Shown here: positions 39,402-51,503 of the stretch, piece by piece
Numbering within the stretch: the stretch's first letter is position 1
Layout: every line of letters starts with the position of its first letter
Assembly (NCBI RefSeq): GCF_002443255.2
Contig: NW_019211456.1
Span: 24,979,061-25,043,060, forward strand
Length of the DNA: 64,000 bases
Direction: 5' to 3'
Source: Varroa destructor
Lineage: Eukaryota > Arthropoda > Arachnida > Mesostigmata > Varroidae
The notes under the pieces: model-generated
Databases searched by the model: none
What the model was told of the DNA's origin: nothing
The model's input: the letters and a program-made list of their open reading frames with translations, nothing else
Made by a program: the position numbers and the translations under genes

Positions 39402-40073
39402 CGCTCCCTTTAGCGGTTTTCCATTAGGGTCAAATGTAACAACAACGATAACAAGTAACGACGGCCGCTCTTAGTTAGAATAACGGTACGACGCCTATTG
39501 TTATTATGTTGTTATCATAGCACCACAGCGACCCAATGTCAGTACGCTTACTCAATACATGAACAACACAGACTCGTGTATTGATCATAAGCACGTGCTT
39601 TACCATTCATCGTTTTCCAATAGTTGTATAGTAATTAAGAGAAATCTAAGGGAACAAATTATTTTACGCGACACAGCAGCCAGACATGGTTCTCCTTCAC
39701 GAGAAAATACAAAAAAAAATAGGCATGTTAATGCTTATTAAAATCTAAGGACACATTTTTCTATGCCATTCGACCATCAGCGAATTGTCAACATAATCGT
39801 TGTTTGAAAGGCAAGCTTCCAGTCAATGAATAGACGAGGTAGTGAATGAACGAGGATCGCTTACCCATTATGTGTAACACCCACACGTTGTATCCATCAG
39901 ACGACAAGTTGAAGTTTTGAACTAAACATCATTTTGGGTTGAGCTAAAAAGATTCCACAGTGTCTACTTAACCAGAACCTATGTTGGTCTTATTTAGATT
40001 TCAATCTGACGCCTAGTTGAGAAACTTATGTTGTTGTAAAAAGGCGTAGATGCGCAATATGGCGCATTTTACT

Positions 40074-40133
40074 ACTCGAACACTATTTGAAGTCAATGTT
40101 TAATGAAACATTGACTTCAAATAGTGTTCGAGT
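40074..40133. repeat. Perfect 28-bp foldback with 4-nt loop
   Basis: The arm at 40074-40101 begins ACTCGAACACTATTTG. The arm at 40106-40133 is its exact reverse complement, and the loop is AATG. No mismatch occurs over 28 pairs. A smaller hairpin, TGCGC-AATATG-GCGCA, lies just upstream at 40050-40065. Confidence 0.97.
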
Positions 40134-43100
40134 CGTGTATATTAAGTAAATAAAGAGAAACACTACAAGGCGACAAATACTAATTGTCAAAGCAGAAAAT
40201 ATAAATATAAAAAGAGCGTTCAATAGTAAAGCTGACTAGAAATAATCTTTGAGAACAGTAAGGCTTTGTAACGAAGTATTGCTACCTTCAACAGAAGATT
40301 ACGAGCGGTCTTTGTATTGGCACGGGAAAAGTCGATTTAAATAATTATCCGCGAGGAAATGCTAGCTACGTCGAGTTCAATAGTCACAGTCAAAGGGGCC
40401 GGCACGTAAGAGCGTACTATCCACGCGTCGTATTCAAGAAATTTCATATTTTCTTTTATTAGAAAAACAGTTTTCTTTGTAATTTCGACGCCGTTAAGGT
40501 GCGATTTTTGTGCATGTTTTTTAGGAGTTTTGAAAAAGAACCCCATTCTATTACACTTTGTGCGCTAGTATGTTCGAACTCGGCTGTCGTTATTGTTTCA
40601 AGCGCTAACAAGATAAAAATATATAATGTTTGCAAAAAAAAAATAAGTGAAAAGCTAGACCACGCTTGGATGTCAGTATGAATCGAGATTAACTTTCGTC
40701 ATAATTTTTTGATTAACGGACCTTCTGAGTTTTTTTTCTATGTGGGGCTATTGATATCGCAGTAATCTAGACGCAACTTCTAAAGAATCCAATACTAAGT
40801 ATCAGAATAACGTTTGGCTGAATTGGGAAATGCCAGTTTCAATAGAAGTCGAAGGCGCAGTATTTAGCAGGTTTTCGCAAAACGGCCATCTTCTAAATGA
40901 GCCAGATCTTACATTAAAGATACGATATTTAGCATAGTGAGGATATTATATGAACTGTAGTGCTGTCAAGGGAAAATTAGTTAAAATTAATAAAAGGAAA
41001 GCAACGGAAAAGTTTGTTTTTGAATGTTTTTTGAAAGAATGTTTTTGAATTAAGGCTACGCCCAAATATTGTATAGCCTTTTGGTAGTCGCCTTGACGAT
41101 ATGATCATTTTTTTCTTTTCCTCTGCTATCTAATCTAATAATACAAGACAAATACAACTCACAAAGCAAAATGGATAGGGCTGCAAGAACCATATATACA
41201 TCTCGATTCTTTTTAGTTGATGTTTCAGGACAAAAGGTTATTCGTTCCCTCAGTGTCAACAACCTCAAAAACGTACCTATAGTAGGGCCACATACATATC
41301 TACCAGTTTATGCCATATATGAGGCTTCATTTATCTATAAACCTGAAAACAGAATTCTGTGCTTTCATCGAGTAGCTACTTCATACACTAACCCCTTATT
41401 CAAGTCTATTCTGGGCTTCATCGAGTGATTTTTACACAAAAGCGCCACATTTTTAACCAGTGTTTACATTTGGAAACCATATGAGTGTTAAATATAAAAC
41501 CTGTAAAGACTTCTACACAGCGTCAGACAGGAGTCGCCTTCCTTAACAAGATAACAGAATGCTGAACTCCCCATAGAATTGGTCATACATGCATTTTCAA
41601 TAATGTGTAAATCAAAATCTAAGGCAGGACAAATGAAAACCTTAAAATGAAAGAAAAATAGTCAGCCTTACTAACAATATTTCTAGCCTAAAGAAAATCT
41701 AAATCTAGCCTAAATATAAGACAACTCTCTATATTAGTACTCAAGGTAAAGGATCGAGTTCAAAACTTATTTTAATCATGGATATTGCAAAAATCATACC
41801 ATATTAAATGCTCGATGTCCGATGCATAGAAGATACCCGTGACGAGATCAAATAAGGAAATGGAGAACATAACAGGTCTTGTGAGAGCGTAAACCTCTAA
41901 CGGGTAATTAAGCCCACATTTCTAATTATCCTAAGCCCAGATTTTCTCTTCATTAGGTAGCACTACCTGAAGTCTACGGTTTTATTGCCAATAACAAAAT
42001 TATATGATTTTTATTCGCAAAAAGCTCTGTAAGTGCCTAAATAATCGAATATCAAGAAAACTACACGTATGCTATAAGTGAATTAGGTGCCATTGTCTTA
42101 CACACTTCCATCGTTATATTGCGTTATTGAACTAAAGTATCGGGTTGAAGCACGCGCCAATCTTCGGTGCTTATCTTCTGTTTTAATCTCCGTAACACTT
42201 CATGCTTGTCGTGCCGAGTCTTGAACACGGATATACACATGTGTTAATAGCTTAGTACGAGATCTGTTTTCTACAGTGTTTTTAATAATCAACATTATTA
42301 TATTAAGAGAAATATCTTTGAGGATCATATAGTAATAGACAATAAGGTCGATGTGTAAATCAGCAACAAACAGGAAGTCAGTCCACTCCTGCATCCGTCG
42401 ACATCACTCATATGTGTATATATGCGTATGTATGTTTTGCATTCGATATTCTAAAATCTATATAATCTGCTAACGGTGTCTCGGTTATGGCCTATTTTGG
42501 CACTAGCGCTAGCAGAAGGCTATCAGTTGTGTTACTAATACTATTAACATTATTATTATTATAATAAATATGGATATATATGTTTTGATACAGATAGCGG
42601 CAGTATAGTAGGCTAGCGGCTACCCTTCATTGGTCACAAACAGTTAACACAGTTTCGGGGCCCTGCACAAACGATTAGAACCGGCAGTCGACGCTGTTAC
42701 GTTACTGGTGATGGCGATGACATTGAGTTCGAATTTTGAATTGTTGGTTACCGGAAACGGGATCAGGTCACCAACGGGAAACGCTTTGAGAGGTATCGCG
42801 GGAAAATGCTTTGTCGACCAGCAAAAAGCAGATTGCTAATAAAGATTAGCGCCACACGATGCGTTACGGTCACGTTGGCTCCTACAGCCGAGCTCCCGCA
42901 GGATGTCAGCCATGCTGCAACAACGATAGGCAGGCAGGCAGGTGTAGACACAAACAGCACTCATCGTTTAGTTCGAATGGGCATACTTATTGATCAGTTA
43001 GGTCAAAGAACTTTCTTCCTGAAATCGATGCGTTGTGCCTGAGATCTTGAGAAAAAACTAAATATATTCGCGATTCATTTGCTTTGAAAGGTTACAAGGA

Positions 43101-44379
43101 AACAAAGCTACACTAGAATTCGAATAATGATAATAATCAAAACATTATTTGTTATTAATATCGTAGGCACGAAGGAAGCCTTGATATGGCGTAGTTGTCT
43201 GAGGCTTTGAACACGATGACTCGGGCGAACACAGTAAATTGGGCCCATGCGACAGCGTTCCGAACTGCACACATCACGTATTAGCTGAGATAGTCCAACG
43301 GACTCTGTAAGCTCGTTGATGTTTGTTGGCTAACGTGAGTACATAGGAACATACACTTCCGTAAACTACATGAATGCAATGCCTTTGCAAAGAGCGTGCT
43401 TGCTAACCGCTTTACTATTTTTGAAATTGGCGCGATAGCACGGACGGCCAAATCTTTAGTTAAAGGAAACTAGGTGTCGCTGCCTCAAGTCCCGTCACAT
43501 CCTGTCGTGGCGGCTATACCGCCAGTATCAACCTTCTTCAATTCTGAAATGTGGTAGAAGCCATCTTTTTGTAGAGCCGAAGAATACTTAAAACGAGATT
43601 CGACATATAATTATTATCGTTTGTTTTGGAAAAGGAAAAAAAGTAATGCGAATTGAAACGCGTACCCCTCTCCACGGTCACTTTAAAAAAAACCCAAGTT
43701 TCTATGGAGCATAGCCACGCACGAAGGCTTTTTTAACCTCAGGAAACGGATGTTCTAAGCGCTAAAAAAACAGGACACACGCGACGTTTGTTGACAGCGT
43801 CCACCTTTAAGATCACAATAACGGCGCTTCTCTACAGAATCTTTATATTGTGCTAAAAAAAACAGATAGACGCGTAAAGGTCAGCGTATCAGTCGAAATT
43901 ATATATGTACAAATCGAAGGATACGACGAATTTTTCGTTGTTTCATTAACTTATTGGCACAACCTGCATTGAAGTGGGATTTGCCCTTATCGAAGAACCT
44001 TCGTCGGTATACGTCGTGCACGACCTGAATCAAAAAGCACAAGCTGAACGCCTTATTGTTGTTTTTGTTGCTGTAAAAATGAAGCCAACAAAAATCTGGA
44101 TCAATCGTTTGGTAGCTGATTTCTTATAATAAAAGGAAGAAGTAGAAATTCAACGTACTGTTTAGTTCTTCTGTGAATATCAATAATTGCTAATGTGATA
44201 TTTAGTCCGTTTTTCTACAATACGCAACTATTAATTAATTTCTATAATTTGCATCCTTGCAATACAGAACTACATAGTTTGAGTTTCACATCCGATACTG
44301 CATCTAAACATTGCTTTAGGAGGCTGCCTTTCAGCACAAGACAAAGCCCTGCCTTCAACGCTGCCTTCCAGTGTTTAAG

Positions 44380-44414
44380 CCTGGATTCGAACCTAGACCA
44401 CCACGTATCCCCAA
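44380..44414 (-). repeat. tRNA-like 35-bp repeat, copy 1
   Basis: On the minus strand this reads TTGGGGATACGTGG... and ends in GGTTCGAATCCAGG, the sequence of a pol III B box or tRNA T-loop. It matches 30 of 35 positions with the plus-strand copy at 54708-54742. No full tRNA cloverleaf can be folded around it. It is probably a piece of a tRNA-derived SINE. Confidence 0.5.
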
Positions 44415-45635
44415 CATGTTATAACAGCCCATCATGAAGACCATCCTTTTTATCCTTTCAATATATAATAAATTATGTTTAGTCTTGTAACCTTCACAGC
44501 TCTCATTTATACCGTCGTTTATAGCTTGTCAGTGTATGGATAAATAAATCGATGGACGCATAAACTCGATCGGTATGGGTGATTTTTGTAGACAGGATAA
44601 CACTGAAAAGACTCAACTACACAGGTATTTCACGAGAGTGTCTAAGTCACAATGATTACAGCGTTTACTCGATCCTACCATTTGCAGCTCGCTTTACGCC
44701 GAGGTAGAGTGTACTGAAACTCACTCTTGTTACTAACAGCTTGAATAATTAACATGATTATCAACTTGGCAGGATTTACATAGAAAAAAATCGCCTAATT
44801 TTACATTACTTATTTTCGCTTTATTACTCATGAGAGGTTACAATGGATCAATGTCGTCAGCATTGACATAATTGAACGGCAGCAGTGATGTTAACCGTGT
44901 TCTTGATGCTTACGTATACCTTCGTTCATCCCGTAGCAGTCGTATAATAAAGTTAACATTAGATCTTATTATCATTTGTTCCGTAACTTACCACCGAAAA
45001 TAGAGCCTGCGGCTCCGCTCCATAGACGACTCCAAGAGAAATGCATTTCCAGCGTAATTGAAACACGGAATAGTCTACGCTTCAGGCTTGAGGAACGTGC
45101 AGAGCCGTCAATACGGCTTTATTAAACAGGTTCTTAAGTTTTCTCAAAACTGCGTTTTGCTTTTTTACATTAATTCGCGCATTCTTATCACTTCGTTAAT
45201 TATAACTGTTGTTGAAAATGTCGATTGTTTCACCATATAAGTTCGTTCTAGCTTCTTACTTAAGTTCCGGACGCCTTATGTTGCACAGTTAGGTTTGGCC
45301 TTTTATTAAGCACAGCTACACGTTGACAGAATAACTCAATTCAATTACTTTTGTATAATTCCGATTCAGTTACATGGTCAAGATGTGGTACCTTTTATGG
45401 TCACACTGCGGAAAACCGTCTTAGCTGAACCTAATCAAACGTTGAGGTCTGCGAACATCCTCGAACGATTATCGGCATCTATCCGGGTCTGATTGTGTCT
45501 TCGTTGGACTGACAGATCGGGCCGATAGTTACAGCCGAGCCGTGAAGTTGCACGCAGGGCCATTTGGTTACTAAGTGGCTGATCGCGCGCTGCCGATTTG
45601 GCGCTTCGGGAATATTTTAGGAACTCCTTTCCCCA

Positions 45636-48106
45636 ATGTTGGCGTCTGCCGCCTGTTTCTTTTTAATTGCCCTTTCCACCGTAAATGGCCAAACTGCCCA
45701 AAATACCAGCGCCACCTGGCTGTGTGAGCTGCATTTAAAATAGGAATAGAAAAATTCAATGATATAGAAATAAGTTATATTGAGTCAAATTATGATTGTC
45801 GATTTAAGAATTGTAGCCGCATGGGCGTTAATTTGTACTTCTCGTTATTACATTAACCTCTATTCATAAGTTATCTGATTGATCTTTATTTAAATATGGC
45901 TCTATTGAGAAAAGATTTTGATGGTGTGCGAAATGTAACAACTACATTTTCAGAGAGCAGATTCGACCCCGATGACTTACACACAGTACAAGTCTGGCTT
46001 AAACAACGCAAATCGTTTGAGGCTTGGTTACGCATAAATCTTACTGATTAGGGGCACGATGGTGTTTTTATCACTTCTATTTCGTGTTTTAAAAAATAAA
46101 TAATTTACGTTAAGTGACAAAAATAATCTTTGTCCGGGCTGGACGAGTCTCAGGCAAGCCGTTTAATGCTGGCACCGATCTCAGTCTGGTCCTTCTGCAA
46201 AAATCCATATTTAATAATAATCATGATAGCGAAAGGTATCTGTAAGATTAATGTCGTTCTTTTCACGCGCAGACACCCGGGTCGGTTTGTTTTTAGTGTT
46301 TTGGCCTGATGTTAGTATTCAAAATTGCCTTATCTCGAACAAACAGTCCAATTAACAAACGTTGGACATCTCGGTTTTTTCAACTAGTATCACAGACGCC
46401 ATTTTATAGTCCATCTAACCGAAGCAACGATCTATACTACTATCTATGTGAGTATAATTGCAACCCATATGTAATTTTTAGATCAATCCGTATGAAAAAA
46501 CGTAATACTAAGCTATGTCCAAATAGGCAGAGCGCGAACACCTACTGCCGTCATACCTGCAGGAATCACGCTGCAGCTATGACGGCATATCTTCAAACGT
46601 CACTTCAATAGACACGAGTATGTCAGTCATAACTTACGAAGCTCCACTCCGAGATATTTTACTTGGAGACGTTGCCTTTTTATACTCAGCTCGACAGTGA
46701 AGTATTAAAAATAGAGGTTACCGGTAGAGAGCGAAAGTTCAACGGAAAGATCGAAGTCCGGTCAGGTCATAATTATCGTGTCTTTTTTTTAAATTAGTTT
46801 TTTTTTGTTTTATTTTTTTTTACTGAGAAAATTGGCAGAGTAAAGCTATTTAGCAGTAAATAATTCGACAAAATGTCCAACCGCAGCTCGTTTTAAGGAG
46901 CTGCATAGCGGAAGTGCGTGTTTCAACGAGATCGGGGAGTGATAGTAATTTGCGGCTGAGTTGGATGGAAATCGTGCGGTCAGGACGACAACTGACAGCA
47001 TTACTCCCTAACTAAACCGAAATTTCTAAATTCGTTATTTATGCTATGATATGATAAAATGTTTTCGGATCTGTTCATTCAAATCAAACATGTAACTACT
47101 GAGCTAAGCTAAGGAGAATTTTTCTGAGGATGAATCTCTATTAAGCTTGCTCCAATTGGAAATTCCATTTTGAATTGAGGCAAGCGGCAAGAACATCAAA
47201 ATAGGAGGGCACGGGTCCGTTGACGACGCTATACCTCTCGGTTGAACATGTTACTCTGATTAAATGATACGATACGAGTACATATTTACATACGATACAT
47301 ATCATAACGACGACCTGCGATTTAACTTATTCCAGCTAACATAGAAGCCTTCCATTATGCTGAAATGTCCTTATAGCATGCATTGTGCTTGAATCATTTT
47401 TGCTCTACAATACCGAATGTAGAACCAAATATCGTTTATTTTTACATGAGCACATTCAGTAGAATATCACAAACGAACGGTAATACTAGCGCCATTCTTC
47501 TATACTGAAGAACTTTTTCCTTTCCTAGAACATACTTCAGCTTGATCTTTACCGCCGTATTTTTTGACAGACAATAATTCTCAGCTCAATTCGGTTTACA
47601 TTCACAAACGGGGTGCCGCTGTTTTTGTCGTTACTTCATCTCAAGCTAGAGCAAAATCAGGCGACACGCCACGACAAAGACCGCAGACAACGTGTATCAT
47701 TTGCGGCCTACACTGACTTTGCCTGCGTCGCGTCCCCCACTGGAGTTCTGGACGCGCTCAGAACGCACGTAACTCGTTCTATCGCATTCTATTGACTCCT
47801 GCAACGTTGGCGACGCTTCACTGCTACCGCAGCAAACCTACGCCGACGGTGGGGCAAACCTCGCCTCCAGACAAAGCAGCTCGAGCAAAGAGGAACCCAC
47901 ACAAGTTAACGAACGAAGGATTAGCAGGATCAGCAATGCCTCGCTTGTACTTGCCCTTTTCTTTGTCTCTTCTGTCCGAAGCAGCGAACTTATTACTATC
48001 GACATGTTTCCAGCGTTGTGATCGCCACGTGCGACTATTCTATATTTTGCGAGGCGGTGAGCGACGACCTTGTCGCTATATGAAGCGTTGCAAAAGAAAT
48101 GAATAA
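45636..48106 (+). CDS. Tentative small secreted protein (3 exons, about 160 aa)
   Basis: Exon 1 (45636-45723) starts with ATG and encodes a clear signal peptide, MLASAACFFLIALSTVNG, followed by QTAQNTSATWL; it ends at a good donor, T|GTGAGC (phase 1). A matching phase-1 exon follows a strong acceptor (TATTTTTTGACAG) at 47571-47691 and reads NNSQLNSVYIHKRGAAVFVV and onwards. It ends at AAC|GTGTAT (phase 2). A third exon from 47833 (acceptor CTACCGCAG) stays open to the stop at 48106 and has a basic, Pro-rich start. Exon 1 as a secreted N-terminus is fairly convincing; joining it to the others rests only on phase. The third exon is the weakest, since other frames there are also open. AATAAA at 48826-48831 is a possible end. 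No family recognised. Confidence 0.3.
46546..46587. repeat. 17-bp foldback with one mismatch, 8-nt loop
   Basis: TGCCGTCATA-C-CTGCAG at 46546-46562 pairs with CTGCAG-C-TATGACGGCA at 46571-46587, with loop GAATCACG. The only interruption is a C-C mismatch. It lies inside the first intron of the tentative secreted-protein gene. The shape is hairpin-RNA-like but the stem is short for a typical pre-miRNA. Confidence 0.9.
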
Positions 48107-49318
48107 CGGTAGGTTCGACAAAGTCAACAAATAGATATGGAAATAGTGTAGCTTTCAATGTGGGCAAAGGGACAATGGCAGACAAGTTCGTTGTTCTTCG
48201 ATGAACACATTGTGAAATTGGTATATTAAATCTCTGTAATAAAAGCGTAAAAATAAGGTTCAACTACCCAATACATGGGAGGTAACCCCCACGGGGTGCG
48301 AACCTGCATGGGTGCGAATCGTAGTGATAACTCGATACCAACCTCAACGTTTTTCGCGTGAGGGGTAGTCATGCTCGCTTGGCGTTCACCTTTTCACCCG
48401 AATGGCAGTTGTATAAATTTAGTCTCTGGATTAGCACGAATAATAATTTCGTTGTAGCATCCCGGTATTGATTAATCCCGAGCGACTGGAAAGCGAAATG
48501 CTTAGTACTTAAATTTTTTTGCAGCGATGCCCTTCTGGGCGTTCCGTAAACGTTACTGCATAATGCTGGCCGTAATTGCGGAATGGGACCGATCGTGTTC
48601 ATTTTTTTTGCTATTGAAACGCTATCAGCGACTTTCACTACAATGTATCCAAAATTGTACGTTAAAACGGCAGCAAAGCTCATTGGTTACATGGAGCATT
48701 CTGATTCGAAACGTCGATATGTGTCATGTTGACAACACTAAATTTTATATGTGTTGGAGCTGTTATTGTTGTGCATACGAGGCATAACAACGTTGGTTCT
48801 TAGAGTGAAGTTTTTTAGAACACATAATAAACAGACAGCGGGGAAGCCTATAATAAACTGAAATTTATTGGATATCAATTCAACTAATTGATGGCTGAGT
48901 TTCCGTACACCGTTCGCTGAGTAAGAACAGCGTAAAGAAATTGCTTTTTAGGTCCGACTATGCTCGCCTTCTATCTCATCAGGGGGCATTCCACCATCCC
49001 ATTAGTTCTATATAACGTCCAATCCAGATTAACCCGATTGGGAGCATCGCAAGGGTTATTGGTAATAGTACCTGTATTCCGAACAAAGGCCATAACCAAC
49101 AAACGCATTAGACAACAAATAAACGTGATCGAAACGCCAAAAACTCACAGATGATTGTCATTATTTTCGCAAATGATCCTCTAATGTTTGCTTAGTTTGC
49201 ATAAACACTCGGTTCCTATTCAAAGCGCAAATAAACAGATATTTTCGTTATCATATGAGCAAGAATTGCCCTGATGATTATTTGCAGCAAAAATACTACT
49301 AGTAATAATTGTCATGTA

Positions 49319-51503
49319 TCAAACCCTTTTATCGAAAGCAATCTTTAAAGGTCTGCTCGCTTGGTTTTTTGGTCTCTCGGGATCTTCGTATGACACCTGT
49401 AGATCCATCCAAACCACCTGCGTACACAACGGACGGAAGATACGTGCACCATTATCAATCGTAGAACAAAAACTGAGCAAACGTTTTACTACTAGTAGAA
49501 AACTGACGATTCTGACAGACAAGGATTATCAAACGGTATCGTGAAAAGTGGAAAAGACACTCACCTTGCCGCGATCGTTCTTCAGAGCGACAATATCTAT
49601 ATAGCTCGCATGAATCAGATACCATCCTATAGCCTGTTGCGTTCCCGAAGGCAGAGCACCGATCTTCAGGATCGCGCCGAGGATAGGAAATACGTTATCG
49701 TTAGGAGTTTGCGGTTCGTCCTGCGTTTTAGCTGAACCATTTGTTGTTGGAGCATAGAGAACAAACTGCGGCCTGCTGTGATTTGTGTCCTGCGAATCAT
49801 TGCTTCGAAGTCGACCCTTCTTCGACCAAGTTGTCAAAGGTGAATTTGCACCTGACGATAATTGTTTTAAAAGGATACTGAGATTAGAAGATTTGTCGCC
49901 AAAATGTTCGCTAGAACTGCCAAGTATTAACGATTCGACTTCAGTAGTAGGAGTTTGTTTCAACTCGTTTTTAGAGCCTCGAGTAGATACCAGAGTCTCT
50001 GGCTTCGATGTGCTGCTCGCTGTACGTATAGAGTGGAAAATCCGTGGCCTCCATCTGGTGTTCGCCGCAGTTTGAAGTATTATTGCGAGTTTTTCAGGAA
50101 TATTATTCTGCGAAGTGTGTATCGGATCGAAAATAAGAAGAACATTATTAGCGTATGGAAAAACAGTATGGATTTTCGTACTAGCTGTCCTAAATTTGTC
50201 GAAGTACAAGAGATCCTATGTTGTAATTTTAAATTAACTTCTAAATATAATGAACGTGTCTCTGATCTGAAATAAGGAAGCGACAGATATTCCGTCACTG
50301 AATCAGTTATTAGGATTGCGTAGGCACGACCAGGTATGTTAGTTTTTAAAAGAACTAATAGTAAAAACAGGCCAAAAAAACGTATCAGTGAACAATGCTA
50401 AAATTCAGACTTATTTTGTTAATATTGTTGTGGTATTACTATTAGGTTTACCAATCTAGGAGAAAGCGATTTAATACTGCCTGGATATCAAAAAATGGTA
50501 GCCTTAAACGCTTCCAAAAAGCCCAATCTGATCGTTTTTAAATGGGGCTGAAGCAAGGAGGCAATTTCGTCACATGGTTTATGTGTGTATCTATTTTAAT
50601 GTTAAATTAAAAAGATAAAGGAAGTGATATATGGAGCTACTAATCACGTGGGTCTAGTGTCTTTTCTGATGTATCCTAACATAGCATGACAACTACGGGA
50701 AAACAGTAATAAGCTGCGCTAATCGCGTTAGTCCTTTGTCCGATCTCAATGAATACATAGTCTAAGCATCCATTGTTAGAGTGGTCTAAACAAGTTAATT
50801 CCACTGTACTAAAATTTACTTAAAACTTCACGGCATTATAGTTAATGCACTTTTACGGAAATGCCTTACTAGGGTATGCGTGATCTGTGGAAGCAAAATT
50901 GTTACGAGCTTCGTATAGGGTTGTGTTGTTCACGTCTATAACCGTAAGAGGTGACTAGCAGTGGAAAAAAAACTTTAGAACAACAGATTTCCCGCTCTAG
51001 TCTACCTGAGAGTTTTCCCCTTGCGCAACGCCACCATCTGACGCATCCTCTGGTCCCTCAGCAGTCAGATCTTTGTAGTCGGTCGTGTAGGAAAGGTCAA
51101 AATCTTGTTCGTAATTGTGAAAATCTTTTAATTCGCTGTGCTTATTGCGATGAAATAGTGGCGCCTTTTTTCTGACAACGGCCCGCGGTTTATTGTCTTC
51201 GATAATCTGCGAACGAAACTGAAGGCTCACTAAGTCTTTGAGGGCTTCTAGTCGGCGTTTTGCGAAGCCGTCCGAGATCAATTCCTCTTGATCAAAATGC
51301 ACGGAAAATTTTGGAGGACGCCCGTGGCCTAAATAATGCGAAGCATCACTTGCGGAGCGTCGGCTGCGTCGAGGCTGCCGATATTGGCTTCCTGTCTGTT
51401 CAACACGTAACGGGTTGGAGCTGTACTCACCGGAGACCACTGTCAGGCCAGGCTGAGTCAAGGGCGCGACGGCGAATGCCAGTAAAATGAAGATATGCAG
51501 CAT
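49319..51503 (-). CDS. Unrecognised secreted protein without cysteine (3 exons, 379 aa)
   Basis: Exons on the minus strand: 51503-51006, 50107-49565, 49417-49319. All junctions are phase 0 with good sites (CAG|GTAGAC; TTCGCAG; AAG|GTGAGT; TGTACGCAG). The start at 51503 was chosen because it opens directly into a signal peptide, MLHIFILLAFAVAPL; an in-frame ATG at 51599 would put 32 polar residues in front of it. A furin-type site RSRR ends at residue 49. The rest is rich in Ser, Thr, Asn, Lys and Asp with no cysteine anywhere; the C-terminal third is more hydrophobic (FPILGAILKIGALP, about 310-325, and GWYLIHASYIDIV). It is probably an extracellular or secretory-pathway protein, perhaps processed at the basic site. 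I do not recognise the family. An alternative acceptor for exon 3 at 49396 would drop seven residues. A strong-looking donor at 51430 inside exon 1 could end the exon early in some transcripts. Confidence 0.65.

Larger units (their letters stand above)
36750..45635. other. Long stretch without confident genes
   Basis: About 8.9 kb, mostly AT-rich. Short coding-like pieces exist (minus strand at about 43268-43150 and 42906-42830, plus strand at 43471-43554), each next to a fair acceptor, but I could not join any of them with matching phases, so none is annotated as a gene. Separate entries list the poly-T tract, the foldback and a tRNA-like repeat within it. Confidence 0.4.

Noticed and set aside
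41171..41428. 85-codon ATG open frame on the plus strand
   Set aside because: Reads fairly like protein but has no recognised motif, no splice partner and no signal; a frame of this length is expected by chance in a 64-kb window.
47838..48263. 141-codon open frame on the minus strand
   Set aside because: No start context, motif or flanking splice sites; it overlaps a GC-richer region that is open on both strands, so treated as a shadow.
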